Part shown: piece after piece, positions 29,901 to 37,055 of the stretch | Layout of the letters: each line of letters begins with the position of its first letter | Numbering within the stretch: position 1 is the stretch's first letter | Origin: an uncultured Flavobacteriaceae bacterium | GTDB taxonomy: Bacteria > Bacteroidota > Bacteroidia > Flavobacteriales > Flavobacteriaceae | Length of the DNA stretch: 64,000 nt | Assembly: GCA_943787365.1 (NCBI GenBank) | Contig: CALSMD010000001.1 | Coordinates: 620,001 to 684,000 of the forward strand | Reading direction: 5' to 3' | Notes under the pieces: generated by a model | Databases searched by the model: none | What the model was told of the DNA's origin: nothing | Seen by the model: the letters and a program-made list of their open reading frames with translations, nothing else | Translations under genes and position numbers: made by a program

Positions 29901-30259
29901 TGTTTAAGTCCATGATTGACCAAGTAAATAAAGAGGTGATTTCCTTCTTATTTAAAGGAGAAATTCCACAAGAAACGGCCAATGTGATTCAAGAAGCAAA
30001 AACACGCCGACGTGAGAAAACACAAACGTCTAAAGAGAACATCCAAAACTTAGACGAGCGTTCTGCTGAATCGAGAGCGGCTGGAAATACCCAACGTCAA
30101 CCACAAGTGGTGGAAACAATTACGAGAGACCAACCCAAAATTGGACGTAACGACCGCGTGACGATTAAGCATGTGATGAGTGGCGAGAAAAAAACCACGA
30201 AATACAAGCAAGCAGAACCACTGATTGCTAAAGGAGAATGGGTGCTGATCAATGAGTAA
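26906..30259 (+). CDS. secA: Preprotein translocase ATPase SecA
   Basis: A 1117-residue motor that drives unfolded preproteins through SecYEG. Walker A is in MHTGEGKTLVATLP, the DEAD-like box in YAIVDEIDSVLIDDARTPLI, motif III-VI segments in TNMAGRGTDIKL and GRAGRQGDPGSSQFY, and the scaffold/two-helix finger toward IIDDAWKTHLRKMDELKQSV. It is about 200 residues longer than E. coli SecA, with extra sequence around residues 45-90 and 330-420, as usual in Bacteroidota. The C-terminus keeps IGRND, but the zinc-binding PCPCGSGKKYKxCH tail that normally follows is missing and is replaced by RVTIKHVMSGEKKTTKY. It is monocistronic, with a terminator behind. Confidence 0.97.
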   Translation: MSLLNSVLKVFVGDKSKQDVKAIMPIVHKIKTFEAATAALSNDALRAKTQEFKSTISEACKALEDNIAALYIEADTTEDIDRKEEIYLEIDGLKDEVYAQTQEVLDAILPEAYSVIKETAKRFVNNPQIEVTASPFDRELSGTKDYVSLNGEKAFWANSWDAAGKPITWDMVHYDVQLIGGVAMHQGKIAEMHTGEGKTLVATLPVYLNAITGKGVHLVTVNDYLAKRDSAWMAPIFQFHGLSIDCIDYHQPNSQERKNAYNADITYGTNNEFGFDYLRDNMAHTPDDLVQRPPHYAIVDEIDSVLIDDARTPLIISGPIPQGDRHEFVELKPKVEDIVGVQRKYLTAVLVDAKKMIAAGDTKEGGLQLLRVFRGIPKNKALIKFLSEEGIRQLLQKTENFYMQDNNREMPKVDEELYYVIDEKNNQIELSDKGVEYLSGKDNPDFFVMPEIGMEISKIETQNLATEKEAELKEELFREFGIKSERIHTLNQLLKAYALFEKDIQYVVMENKVMIVDEQTGRIMDGRRYSDGLHQAIEAKENVKIEAATQTFATVTLQNYFRMYRKLSGMTGTAVTEAGEFWEIYKLDVIEIPTNRPIARDDREDLVYKTKREKYNAVIDEVTTLSKAGRPVLIGTTNVEISELLGKMLSIRKIPHNVLNAKLHKKEADIVAEAGQPGQVTIATNMAGRGTDIKLSEEVKAAGGLAIVGTERHDSRRVDRQLRGRAGRQGDPGSSQFYVSLEDNLMRLFGSERIAKMMDRMGLEEGEVIQHSMISKSIERAQKKVEENQFGVRKRLLEYDDVMNSQREVVYKRRYNALFGERLRVDLANMIYDTSEIITEENKANNDYKNFEFELIRYFSMSSPVTADEFSSMTALDIAGTVYKNAFQHYISKMERNAELAFPVIQNVYETQRDKFKRIVVPFTDGVKSLQVITDLEKAYQTNGKQLVTDFEKNISLAIIDDAWKTHLRKMDELKQSVQLAVHEQKDPLLIYKFESFELFKSMIDQVNKEVISFLFKGEIPQETANVIQEAKTRRREKTQTSKENIQNLDERSAESRAAGNTQRQPQVVETITRDQPKIGRNDRVTIKHVMSGEKKTTKYKQAEPLIAKGEWVLINE

Positions 30260-30288
30260 GCAGCCTTAACTTACAGAACTGAATTGTT

Positions 30289-30328
30289 AAAATCACGTGT
30301 ATCTTTGGATGTACGTGATTTTTTTTAT
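30289..30328 (+). terminator. Intrinsic terminator after secA
   Basis: The stem AAATCACGT (30290-30298) and ACGTGATTT (30313-30321) closes a loop of 14 bases and runs into a tract of 10 Ts. It lies 30 bases past the secA stop and forms the border of the accessory island. Confidence 0.75.
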
Positions 30329-30353
30329 ACTATTATACCAGATTTTAATCCCC

Positions 30354-30538
30354 AGATCTAAATCTTCATAAGCAGCTTAACCCGTTGTAAGCAATTATTT
30401 TATTTGAATTTTAGATATGGGGAGCAAACAAGGTGTTTGCACTAAGATCAGTTACGTGTAATGATAAACAAAAAGTTGTATTATCCCGGAATATATGCCC
30501 GTTAACACACCCTTTTGTTGACATATAACTAGTTGTAG
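30354..30538 (+). repeat. Island leader repeat, copy 1
   Basis: The last 80 bases (30459-30538) match 53575-53654 at 78 of 80 positions and include TTATCCCGGAATATATGCCC and CATATAACTAGTTGTAG. A weaker upstream part (30354-30420, with ATCTAAATCTT and AGCAGCTTAACC) matches 53386-53450. In both places the repeat follows a core gene and its terminator and sits just before accessory genes. The start of the next gene is 23 bases beyond its end. A small hairpin (CCCGG / GCCCG surroundings) is possible in the middle. Confidence 0.85.
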
Positions 30539-30561
30539 TAAATAAAACCTAAATCTCGAAA

Positions 30562-31176
30562 ATGAAAATAATAATTACAAAAATATTTATAATAGGTTTA
30601 ATAATCTCAAACTTAAACGCACAAGAGTCTAAAGAAAACAATGGAATATTTATGAATTTTGAACAATTCAAATTAAATCAACCTTGTCCATTGGCATCGA
30701 TAGACTTGAAAAAAAGAAGTGAATTATTTCTGTCAGTAGACGATATCGAATCTGAATGTAAATTTAAAAAAGTGAATAAAATAATAGCGATATCCTTTGA
30801 GAATGAAATATATTATAATATGCGTTTTAATGTTGAGTTTCTAACAAAGAATAAATTTTCTAAACTTCTAGTTAAAGGAAAGTATTGTGCATTCAAAGTA
30901 GACGAATCATATCCGAAAAATATTCAAGGGCAAGCAGGATTTAACACAGGAGGACTTATTGGAGCAATTATTTTAGGTCCAAATGGAAAGAATAAGATTT
31001 ATTATTTAGATACGTCTAAAGGATATAAAACAAAAGTTTTGACAAAAAATAGACTTAAAGAAATATTAAGTCAAGAAAAGGAACTTTTAGACGCATTTAA
31101 TAAAGAGAAAGATGTTTCAGCGGAATTATATTTGAATTACTTAGAAAAGTTGAATAAAAAAGTTGAAAATCGATAA
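30562..31176 (+). CDS. Exported protein of unknown function
   Basis: A 204-residue protein with a signal peptide (ITKIFIIGLIISNLNAQE). I do not recognise the family. The mature part is rich in Lys and Asn, has two widely spaced cysteines early on (PCPLASID, ESECKFKK) and a short hydrophobic Gly segment (GFNTGGLIGAIILGPNG) near residue 135; the C-terminus is a charged helix. Base composition is much more AT-rich than secA. It lies between the leader repeat and a palindromic spacer that begins 11 bases after its stop, so it looks like a single-gene module gained by transfer. Confidence 0.75.
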   Translation: MKIIITKIFIIGLIISNLNAQESKENNGIFMNFEQFKLNQPCPLASIDLKKRSELFLSVDDIESECKFKKVNKIIAISFENEIYYNMRFNVEFLTKNKFSKLLVKGKYCAFKVDESYPKNIQGQAGFNTGGLIGAIILGPNGKNKIYYLDTSKGYKTKVLTKNRLKEILSQEKELLDAFNKEKDVSAELYLNYLEKLNKKVENR

Positions 31177-31186
31177 ATTACTTACT

Positions 31187-31317
31187 ACAACACCGTATAT
31201 AATTTATTGCTAGTTTTAGCTTATTTACGAAAATTCTCGCAGACTTTCTTGGTCAGTAAATATTTACTAAATTAGTTACTTAAAACACGCAACAAACCAT
31301 ATACAACAACGTTGTGC
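31187..31317. repeat. Palindromic spacer B1
   Basis: The left arm ACAACACCGTATATAATTT-ATTGC (31187-31210) is imperfectly complementary to the right arm from GCAACAAACCATATACAACA to GTTGTGC (31289-31315). The pairing includes GTATAT/ATATAC and TTGC/GCAA, with ACAAC/GTTGT at the tips. The loop of about 78 bases is AT-rich. It fills the gap between two accessory genes almost exactly: 11 bases from the stop before and 24 from the start after. Related spacers are at 56035 and 57643. Confidence 0.7.
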
Positions 31318-31340
31318 AACATTTACCAAAACCGATAAAC

Positions 31341-32237
31341 ATGATTAAACTTTACATTATTATCTTATCTATATTACTTCCATCAATAACATTTAGTCAA
31401 CAATTAACTATTGATGAAACTCTTGAATATATTAGTGAACAACACAGTGAAAATAACGCATATAAAATAGTAAACAATCGATTAAATGAAAGAAAATACA
31501 CTCTTGATAAAGAGGGATTTTTGACTATTACTTCATTTGCAGATAAAAAAATAATAGGTACTGCAACCGCACATGTAGATGATTTAAAAAAAGCGATTCG
31601 TTTTAAAAAGGGTTATTCTAATTCCACTATTTATATAGATTGTGCATTTCAAAATTGCTTTTCTTGTAATGGTGCAAGAAAATGGTATGAAACTGAATAC
31701 GACATTGTAATAACTCAAGAATATCAAGCTCGCAAAATTTATACAGCACTAACATACTTATTTTCATTATTTGACCAAATTGATTTTAAAAGAGATATAG
31801 ATGACCCATTTGCAACAACTAATAATAACGTAACAATTTCTGATAGCTCAAAATCTGAAAAAATTAAACTGACTGAACAAAATGGTACATTCGGAATAAA
31901 TGTAAATTTCGGAGACATAACTGAGTCATTCGTGTTGGATACTGGTGCATCAGAAACAACAATCACTAATACACTTGAAAAAGAATTAATTGCGAATGGC
32001 TTAATAACTAAAAGTGATTATTTACCAGATGGTCTTTATAAAATAGCTGATGGAAGTATAATTACACAGCGAAGAATATTATTAAAAGAATTGTCAGTTA
32101 ATCAATATTCAGTCAAAAAAATTGTAGTGTCAGTAGGCAATGTTAATAGCCCACTTTTATTAGGAAAAAATTTTTTAGATAAATTTAAAAGTTGGTCTAT
32201 AGATAATAACGAGAAAACACTAAAACTTTCTATTTAA
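31341..32237 (+). CDS. Exported retropepsin-like aspartic protease
   Basis: A 298-residue protein with a signal peptide (MIKLYIIILSILLPSITFSQ). The N-terminal about 150 residues are of unknown fold, with CAFQNCFSCNGARKWYE. The C-terminal about 110 residues form a retropepsin-type domain: the catalytic Asp at about residue 200 in FVLDTGASETTI, then ADGSIITQRRILLKELSV and SPLLLGKNFLDKFKSWSID. Single-domain bacterial retropepsins act as homodimers. The ATG at 31341 was chosen because a signal peptide begins there; a TTG at 31314 would lie inside the palindromic spacer. AT-rich like its neighbours. Confidence 0.82.
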   Translation: MIKLYIIILSILLPSITFSQQLTIDETLEYISEQHSENNAYKIVNNRLNERKYTLDKEGFLTITSFADKKIIGTATAHVDDLKKAIRFKKGYSNSTIYIDCAFQNCFSCNGARKWYETEYDIVITQEYQARKIYTALTYLFSLFDQIDFKRDIDDPFATTNNNVTISDSSKSEKIKLTEQNGTFGINVNFGDITESFVLDTGASETTITNTLEKELIANGLITKSDYLPDGLYKIADGSIITQRRILLKELSVNQYSVKKIVVSVGNVNSPLLLGKNFLDKFKSWSIDNNEKTLKLSI

Positions 32238-32261
32238 TATTATAAATTAAAACAAACAAAA

Positions 32262-32465
32262 ATGAGTAAACCAATTTTTTACGATTGTATAACGAATGAA
32301 GGCAATAAATCTATAAACATTGAAAATATTGCTTTAATCGAACACTTAAACAGCAAAACAATAATGACACTTGATATAACAAAAGAAAGTGGTGTTAATA
32401 TTTCCTTTCAAGTTAATTACCCAGCTACCCTCGCTGGTGCGCGAATCCATTCGCGTTCCGAATAA
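32262..32465 (+). pseudogene. Truncated small gene running into REP-like sequence
   Basis: The 67-codon frame begins well (MSKPIFYDCITNEGNKSINI), 24 bases after the protease stop, and reads like a small AT-rich beta-strand protein for about 53 codons (to VNYPATL). It then runs into the GC-rich hairpin sequence that starts at 32420, so its last 13 residues (AGARIHSRSE end) are encoded by repeat DNA. I infer that a repeat insertion replaced its natural C-terminus. The family was not recognised. It may still be expressed with the protease. Confidence 0.55.
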
Positions 32466-32727
32466 GTTAAAAAAAACCAGCTCGGCAAAGTTTGACTCGG
32501 TCCCCAGCTACCGCCCGAATCCTTTCGTGTGGTGTGGGATTTATAACCAACGATAAACAACCTAAAAACTTACAGATTGATTCATCTGTTTTTTTTGATA
32601 ATCGACAACACTACCGCAAATCAATATTAAGCAGTTATACTTTTAGGATATAATTAAGCCCGTAAAAACACCTAAAGGATGAAGATGCTTATAACCACAC
32701 GAAAGGATTCGTGCGGCAGCGACGCAG
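32420..32727. repeat. REP-like hairpin cluster
   Basis: This block holds three related palindromic units. Unit 1 (32420-32460) has the stems CCAGC/GCTGG and CGCGAA-TCCA-TTCGCG. Unit 2 (32503-32537) repeats CCCAGCTACCGCCCGAATCC. Unit 3 (32697-32727) is unit 2 inverted, sharing CGAATCCTTTCGTGTGG over 17 bases. Between units 1 and 2 lies CGGCAAAGTTTGACTCGG, which recurs almost exactly at 57931. Such clusters resemble the REP sequences moved by Y1 (RAYT) transposases, none of which is in the window. Confidence 0.7.
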
Positions 32728-32755
32728 TTAACCGTAAAGAAATACAAAATAATAC

Positions 32756-32767
32756 TATGCATGCATA
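32756..32767. promoter_or_regulatory. Operator palindrome 1 of the marR/fad promoter
   Basis: TATGCATGCATA is a perfect palindrome, identical to 32785-32796 with 29 bases between centres (nearly three helical turns). Both copies are preceded by AC. It lies just upstream of the probable -33 TTG at 32774, a location suited to a MarR dimer. Confidence 0.7.
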
Positions 32768-32773
32768 ACTTTT

Positions 32774-32805
32774 TTGCTTTTTACTATGCATGCATAATAT
32801 ATTTG
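32774..32805 (+). promoter_or_regulatory. Promoter of the marR-beta-oxidation operon
   Basis: TTG at 32774-32776, then 21 bases, then TATATTTG at 32798-32805, which fits TAnnTTTG. The -33 box lies between two identical palindromes and the -7 box touches the second one, so repressor binding would block polymerase. Confidence 0.6.
32785..32796. promoter_or_regulatory. Operator palindrome 2 of the marR/fad promoter
   Basis: The second TATGCATGCATA copy ends two bases before the -7 box. Occupation by the MarR protein encoded 41 bases downstream would give autorepression; this is inferred from position and symmetry. Confidence 0.7.
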
Positions 32806-32836
32806 CCTATCTTTGAGTTTAGATATTAAAATACGC

Positions 32837-33268
32837 ATGAAAGATAAAACGATAGATTATGTTTTGAGAACCACATGGTTGGCGGTTCAAAAGATGTATA
32901 ATGAAGAGGCTTCAGATAATGGAATTACAATGGCAACAGGTTTTACACTATTAAGTGTGGACCCGCAAAATGGGACGCCTTCAACATCGTTGGGACCAAA
33001 AATGGGAATGGAAGCTACAAGTCTATCAAGAATTTTAAAAACCTTGGAAGGCTTGAGTTTAATTGAGCGCTTACCAAATCCAAATGATGGTCGTGGTGTA
33101 CTGATACATCTGACGGAATCTGGGCTTAAGAACAGGGAAGAAGTAAAACAAATTGTTTTACAGTTTAACAACGTGATTAAAACTGAAATTTCAGAAGAAA
33201 AGCTGAACCACTTTTATGAAGTATCGGATTCTATTATGAACCTCATATCAAATAAAAAAATATTCTAA
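32837..33268 (+). CDS. MarR family transcriptional regulator
   Basis: A 143-residue winged-helix repressor. The recognition region reads LGPKMGMEATSLSRILKTLE, followed by the wing LSLIERLPNPNDGRGVLIHL with the typical D-x-R-(G/S) turn. ATG 32837 gives the usual start (KDKTIDYVLRTTWLAVQKMY); an in-frame TTG at 32813 is less likely. The gene is 19 bases before the HADH-ECH fusion, and its promoter carries two perfect palindromes. It therefore probably senses acyl-CoA or fatty acid and represses the beta-oxidation operon and itself; the ligand is inferred from context. Confidence 0.9.
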   Translation: MKDKTIDYVLRTTWLAVQKMYNEEASDNGITMATGFTLLSVDPQNGTPSTSLGPKMGMEATSLSRILKTLEGLSLIERLPNPNDGRGVLIHLTESGLKNREEVKQIVLQFNNVIKTEISEEKLNHFYEVSDSIMNLISNKKIF

Positions 33269-33287
33269 CAACATTATATATACTTAG

Positions 33288-35696
33288 ATGAAAACAAGAC
33301 GAATCAAAAAAATTGCCATTATTGGATCTGGAATCATGGGCAGCGGAATTGCTTGCCATTTTGCCAATATTGGAGTCGATGTATTACTTTTAGATATTGT
33401 TCCCAGAGAACTCAACGCCAAAGAAAAAGCTAAAGGCTTAACTTTAGAAGACAAAGCTGTCAGAAACCGATTGGTGAACGAAGCCCTTGCGGCCTCTTTA
33501 AAATCAAAGCCCTCCCCTATTTACCATCAAAAATTTGCCCAGCGAATTACGACCGGAAACTTGGAGGACGACATCGCAAAAGTAGCCGATGTGGATTGGA
33601 TCATGGAAGTGGTGGTCGAGCGTTTGGACATCAAAAAAATGGTGTTTGAAAACTTAGAAAAACACAGAACACCAGGTACTTTAATTACCTCCAACACATC
33701 AGGGATTCCTATAAAATTCATGAGTGAAGGACGCAGTGACGATTTCCAAAAACACTTTTGTGGAACGCACTTTTTTAATCCCGCACGTTATTTACAATTA
33801 TTTGAAATTATTCCAGGGCCAAAAACAGACCCCGAAGTTCTTGAATTCTTAGGAAGCTATGGAGAGAAATTTTTAGGAAAAACGGCCGTCATTGCTAAAG
33901 ACACCCCTGCGTTTATAGGTAACCGTATTGGAATTTTTAGCATTATGAGTTTGTTTCATGCCGTTAAAGACATGGACATGACTGTTGAAGCCGTTGATAA
34001 ATTAACAGGCCCTGTCATAGGCCGTCCAAAATCAGCCACTTTTAGAACGGTGGACGTTGTTGGTTTGGACACCTTGGTACATGTTGCTAACGGAATTGCT
34101 GAAAACTGTAAAGACGATGAACGCTTAGAATCCTTTCAACTTCCGGACTTCATCAACACTATGGTGGAAAACAAATGGTTGGGGAGCAAAACAGGACAAG
34201 GATTTTATAAAAAAAACGTATCCGCCGAAGGCAAAAAAGAAATTTTAACTTTAGACCTGAATACACTTGAATACCGTTCGGCTCAAAAAGCAAAATTTGC
34301 CACTTTAGAATTAACCAAAACCATTGATAACGTCATTGACCGTTTCAAAGTTTTAGTTGCAGGAAAAGACAAGGCAGGTGAGTTTTACCGTAAAAGTTTT
34401 ACCGCACTCTTTGCTTACGTATCCAATCGAATTCCTGAAATTACAGAGGAACTTTATAAGATTGATGATGCCATGAAAGCAGGATTTGGCTGGGAGCATG
34501 GCCCCTTCCAAATTTGGGATGCTATTGGCGTAGAAAAGGGAATCGAATTAATGAAAGCTGAAGGCTTAGAACCTGCTGCTTGGGTGAACGATATGCTAGC
34601 TTCTGGAAACACTTCGTTTTACAGCGTTAAAAATGGAGCGACCTGTGCTTATGATATTCCTAAAAAGACCCAAGAAAAAATTCCTGGGCAGGATAGTTTT
34701 ATCATCCTAGATAACATTCGAAAATCAAACGAAGTTTTTAAAAATTCGGGTGTGGTAATTGAAGACTTAGGCGATGGTATTCTCAACTGTGAGTTCCGTT
34801 CTAAGATGAATACCATTGGTGGTGATGTTTTAGCAGGCTTAAATAAAGCGATTGATTTGGCTGAAAAAGATTTTGCTGGTTTAGTCGTTGGGAACCAAGG
34901 GGCTAATTTCTCAGTGGGGGCTAATATTGGAATGATCTTTATGATGGCTGCAGAGCAAGAATATGACGAGCTCAATATGGCAATTAAATACTTTCAAGAC
35001 ACTATGATGCGCATGCGTTATTCCTCCATTCCAACAGTAGCTGCACCACACGGTATGGCTTTAGGAGGTGGTTGTGAATTGTCTTTACATGCTGACAAAA
35101 TAGTCGCTGCAGCAGAAACCTATATGGGACTTGTAGAGTTTGGTGTGGGTGTGATCCCTGGCGGAGGTGGCTCAAAAGAAATGGCACTTAGAGCTTCCGA
35201 TACCTTTCAAAAAGGCGATGTTCAATTAAATGTTTTACAAGAACATTTTTTAACCATTGGGATGGCAAAAGTATCAACTTCTGCTTACGAAGCTTTCAAC
35301 TTAAACCTTTTGCAAAAAGGAAAAGATGTAGTCGTCGTCAATAAACACAGACAGATAGCGGTTGCAAAACAACATGCTAAATTAATGGCTGAAAGTGGGT
35401 ACACACAACCTATAATGAGAACGGATGTAAAAGTATTGGGCAAACAAGCTTTAGGGATGTTTTTAGTAGGAACAGACTCCATGCAGGATAGCAACTACAT
35501 TTCGGAACACGATATGAAAATCGCTAACAAATTGGCCTATGTGATGGCAGGTGGAGATTTATCAGAACCAACGATGGTGTCAGAGCAGTATTTATTAGAC
35601 ATTGAAAGAGAAGCTTTTTTGAGTCTCTGTACAGAACGAAAAACATTGGAACGTATTCAGCATATGTTGACGACGGGGAAACCATTAAGAAACTAA
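33288..35696 (+). CDS. 3-hydroxyacyl-CoA dehydrogenase / enoyl-CoA hydratase fusion
   Basis: An 802-residue cytoplasmic bifunctional enzyme of fatty-acid beta-oxidation. The NAD-binding dehydrogenase comes first (IGSGIMGSGIACHFANIGVD at residues 10-29; the catalytic region HFFNPARYLQLFEIIPG near 160; AFIGNRIGIFSIM). The crotonase domain is at the C-terminal part (AAPHGMALGGGCELSLHADK and VEFGVGVIPGGGGSKEMAL near 585-630, with oxyanion Gly and catalytic Glu). This domain order is the reverse of E. coli FadB. It lies between marR and the thiolase, so it makes the hydratase and second oxidation steps of the same operon. Confidence 0.95.
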   Translation: MKTRRIKKIAIIGSGIMGSGIACHFANIGVDVLLLDIVPRELNAKEKAKGLTLEDKAVRNRLVNEALAASLKSKPSPIYHQKFAQRITTGNLEDDIAKVADVDWIMEVVVERLDIKKMVFENLEKHRTPGTLITSNTSGIPIKFMSEGRSDDFQKHFCGTHFFNPARYLQLFEIIPGPKTDPEVLEFLGSYGEKFLGKTAVIAKDTPAFIGNRIGIFSIMSLFHAVKDMDMTVEAVDKLTGPVIGRPKSATFRTVDVVGLDTLVHVANGIAENCKDDERLESFQLPDFINTMVENKWLGSKTGQGFYKKNVSAEGKKEILTLDLNTLEYRSAQKAKFATLELTKTIDNVIDRFKVLVAGKDKAGEFYRKSFTALFAYVSNRIPEITEELYKIDDAMKAGFGWEHGPFQIWDAIGVEKGIELMKAEGLEPAAWVNDMLASGNTSFYSVKNGATCAYDIPKKTQEKIPGQDSFIILDNIRKSNEVFKNSGVVIEDLGDGILNCEFRSKMNTIGGDVLAGLNKAIDLAEKDFAGLVVGNQGANFSVGANIGMIFMMAAEQEYDELNMAIKYFQDTMMRMRYSSIPTVAAPHGMALGGGCELSLHADKIVAAAETYMGLVEFGVGVIPGGGGSKEMALRASDTFQKGDVQLNVLQEHFLTIGMAKVSTSAYEAFNLNLLQKGKDVVVVNKHRQIAVAKQHAKLMAESGYTQPIMRTDVKVLGKQALGMFLVGTDSMQDSNYISEHDMKIANKLAYVMAGGDLSEPTMVSEQYLLDIEREAFLSLCTERKTLERIQHMLTTGKPLRN

Positions 35697-35698
35697 AT

Positions 35699-35797
35699 TA
35701 AAAAAGAATAAAGAGAAGAGAAAAGAGAAAAAAGATTATATTATTTAGAGATTGCTAAAGTCTTTTCTCTCTACTCTATTTTCTATTTTCTCACCTT
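35699..35797. repeat. Purine-arm / pyrimidine-arm element, empty copy
   Basis: A purine-rich arm (AAAGAGAAGAGAAAAGAG, about 35711-35728) faces a pyrimidine-rich arm (CTTTTCTCTCTACTCTATTT, about 35761-35780), with about 30 AT-rich bases between. It fills the gap between the HADH-ECH gene and the thiolase. Similar arms flank the four-helix-bundle gene at 37056, and occur at 8581/8767 and 9242. Confidence 0.6.
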
Positions 35798-35815
35798 ATA
35801 ATAAACTATAGAACT

Positions 35816-37006
35816 ATGAAGACTGCATACATTGTAAAAGCCTACAGAACCGCCGTAGGGAAAGCACCAAAAGGTGTATTCCGTTTTAAAAGAACCGATG
35901 AATTAGCCGCTGAAACCATCAAACACATGATGAAAGAATTGCCTGATTTAGATCCAAAGCGTATTGACGATGTGATTGTTGGTAACGCGATGCCCGAAGG
36001 GTCACAAGGATTAAATATGGCACGACTCATCTCTTTAATGGGATTGGATATTGTAGATGTTCCTGGGGTCACCGTCAACCGATTTTGTTCCTCTGGAATT
36101 GAAACCATTGGAATGGCAACAGCAAAAATTCAAGCTGGAATGGCCGATTGTATCATTGCGGGCGGTGCTGAAAGCATGAGCAGCGTTCCAATGACAGGTT
36201 ATAAACCCGAACTTAATTACGACATCGTAAAAGCCGGTCACGAAGATTATTATTGGGGCATGGGAAATACGGCTGAGGCAGTTGCCAATCAGTTTAAAAT
36301 CTCTCGTGAAGATCAAGATGCGTTTGCTTATAACTCTCATATGAAAGCCTTACGCGCACAAGCGGAAAATCGTTTTCAGGATCAAATTGTTCCTATTGAT
36401 GTAGAACAAACATACATTGATGCCAATGGAAAGAAAGCAACAAAATCCTATACGGTCACTAAGGATGAAGGTCCAAGAGCCGGAACGAGTAAGGAAGCCT
36501 TGGCAAAACTAAGAGCTGTCTTTGCTGCAGGTGGAAGCGTAACCGCAGGAAACTCATCACAAATGAGTGATGGAGCAGCCTTTGTTATGGTGATGAGTGA
36601 AGACATGGTAAAAGAATTAAACCTAGAACCAATTGCGCGATTGGTCAACTATGCAGCTGCTGGTGTCGAGCCAAGAATCATGGGGATTGGTCCTGTAAAA
36701 GCCATTCCAAAAGCCTTGAAGCAAGCCGGATTAAAACAAGACGATTTGTCTTTGATTGAACTCAACGAAGCCTTTGCATCACAATCGTTAGCAGTGATCC
36801 GCGAATTAAACCTCAACCCTGATATCATCAATCCAAACGGTGGCGCAATTTCATTAGGACACCCCTTAGGATGTACAGGCGCAAAACTATCGGTTCAATT
36901 GTTTGATGAAATGCGAAAACAAAAAATGATCGGAAAATATGGAGCCGTCACTATGTGTGTCGGAACAGGACAAGGCGCGTGTGGGATTTTTGAATTCCTT
37001 AAATAG
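35816..37006 (+). CDS. Acetyl-CoA C-acyltransferase (thiolase)
   Basis: A 396-residue degradative thiolase that cleaves 3-ketoacyl-CoA with CoA, the last step of beta-oxidation. The acyl-enzyme Cys is in VNRFCSSGIETIGMA (about residue 90), followed by IIAGGAESMSSVPM. The catalytic His is in GGAISLGHPLGCTGAK (about residue 352) and the second Cys in CVGTGQGACGIFEF near the end. The start MKTAYIVKAYRTAVGKAPKG is normal. It corresponds to FadA/FadI but lies after a hydratase-dehydrogenase of inverted domain order. It is in the marR-controlled operon. Confidence 0.95.
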   Translation: MKTAYIVKAYRTAVGKAPKGVFRFKRTDELAAETIKHMMKELPDLDPKRIDDVIVGNAMPEGSQGLNMARLISLMGLDIVDVPGVTVNRFCSSGIETIGMATAKIQAGMADCIIAGGAESMSSVPMTGYKPELNYDIVKAGHEDYYWGMGNTAEAVANQFKISREDQDAFAYNSHMKALRAQAENRFQDQIVPIDVEQTYIDANGKKATKSYTVTKDEGPRAGTSKEALAKLRAVFAAGGSVTAGNSSQMSDGAAFVMVMSEDMVKELNLEPIARLVNYAAAGVEPRIMGIGPVKAIPKALKQAGLKQDDLSLIELNEAFASQSLAVIRELNLNPDIINPNGGAISLGHPLGCTGAKLSVQLFDEMRKQKMIGKYGAVTMCVGTGQGACGIFEFLK

Positions 37007-37044
37007 AGAAAAAAGAGTAGAGAGTAAAGATAAAAGAGGATAGA
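37005..37044. repeat. Purine-rich arm left of the four-helix-bundle gene
   Basis: GAGAAAAAAGAGTAGAGAGT and the following AAAGATAAAAGAGGATAG form a nearly pure purine stretch that begins at the thiolase stop codon. Its counterpart is the pyrimidine stretch at 37419-37452 on the other side of the small gene, in inverted sense. Confidence 0.55.
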
Positions 37045-37055
37045 AATTAAGACTA

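Noticed and set aside
30340-32830. Canonical integron with attC sites
   Set aside because: The spacers keep AAC/GTT but do not match the full RYYYAAC/GTTRRRY cores, and no integron integrase is in the window; only a cassette-like arrangement is claimed.
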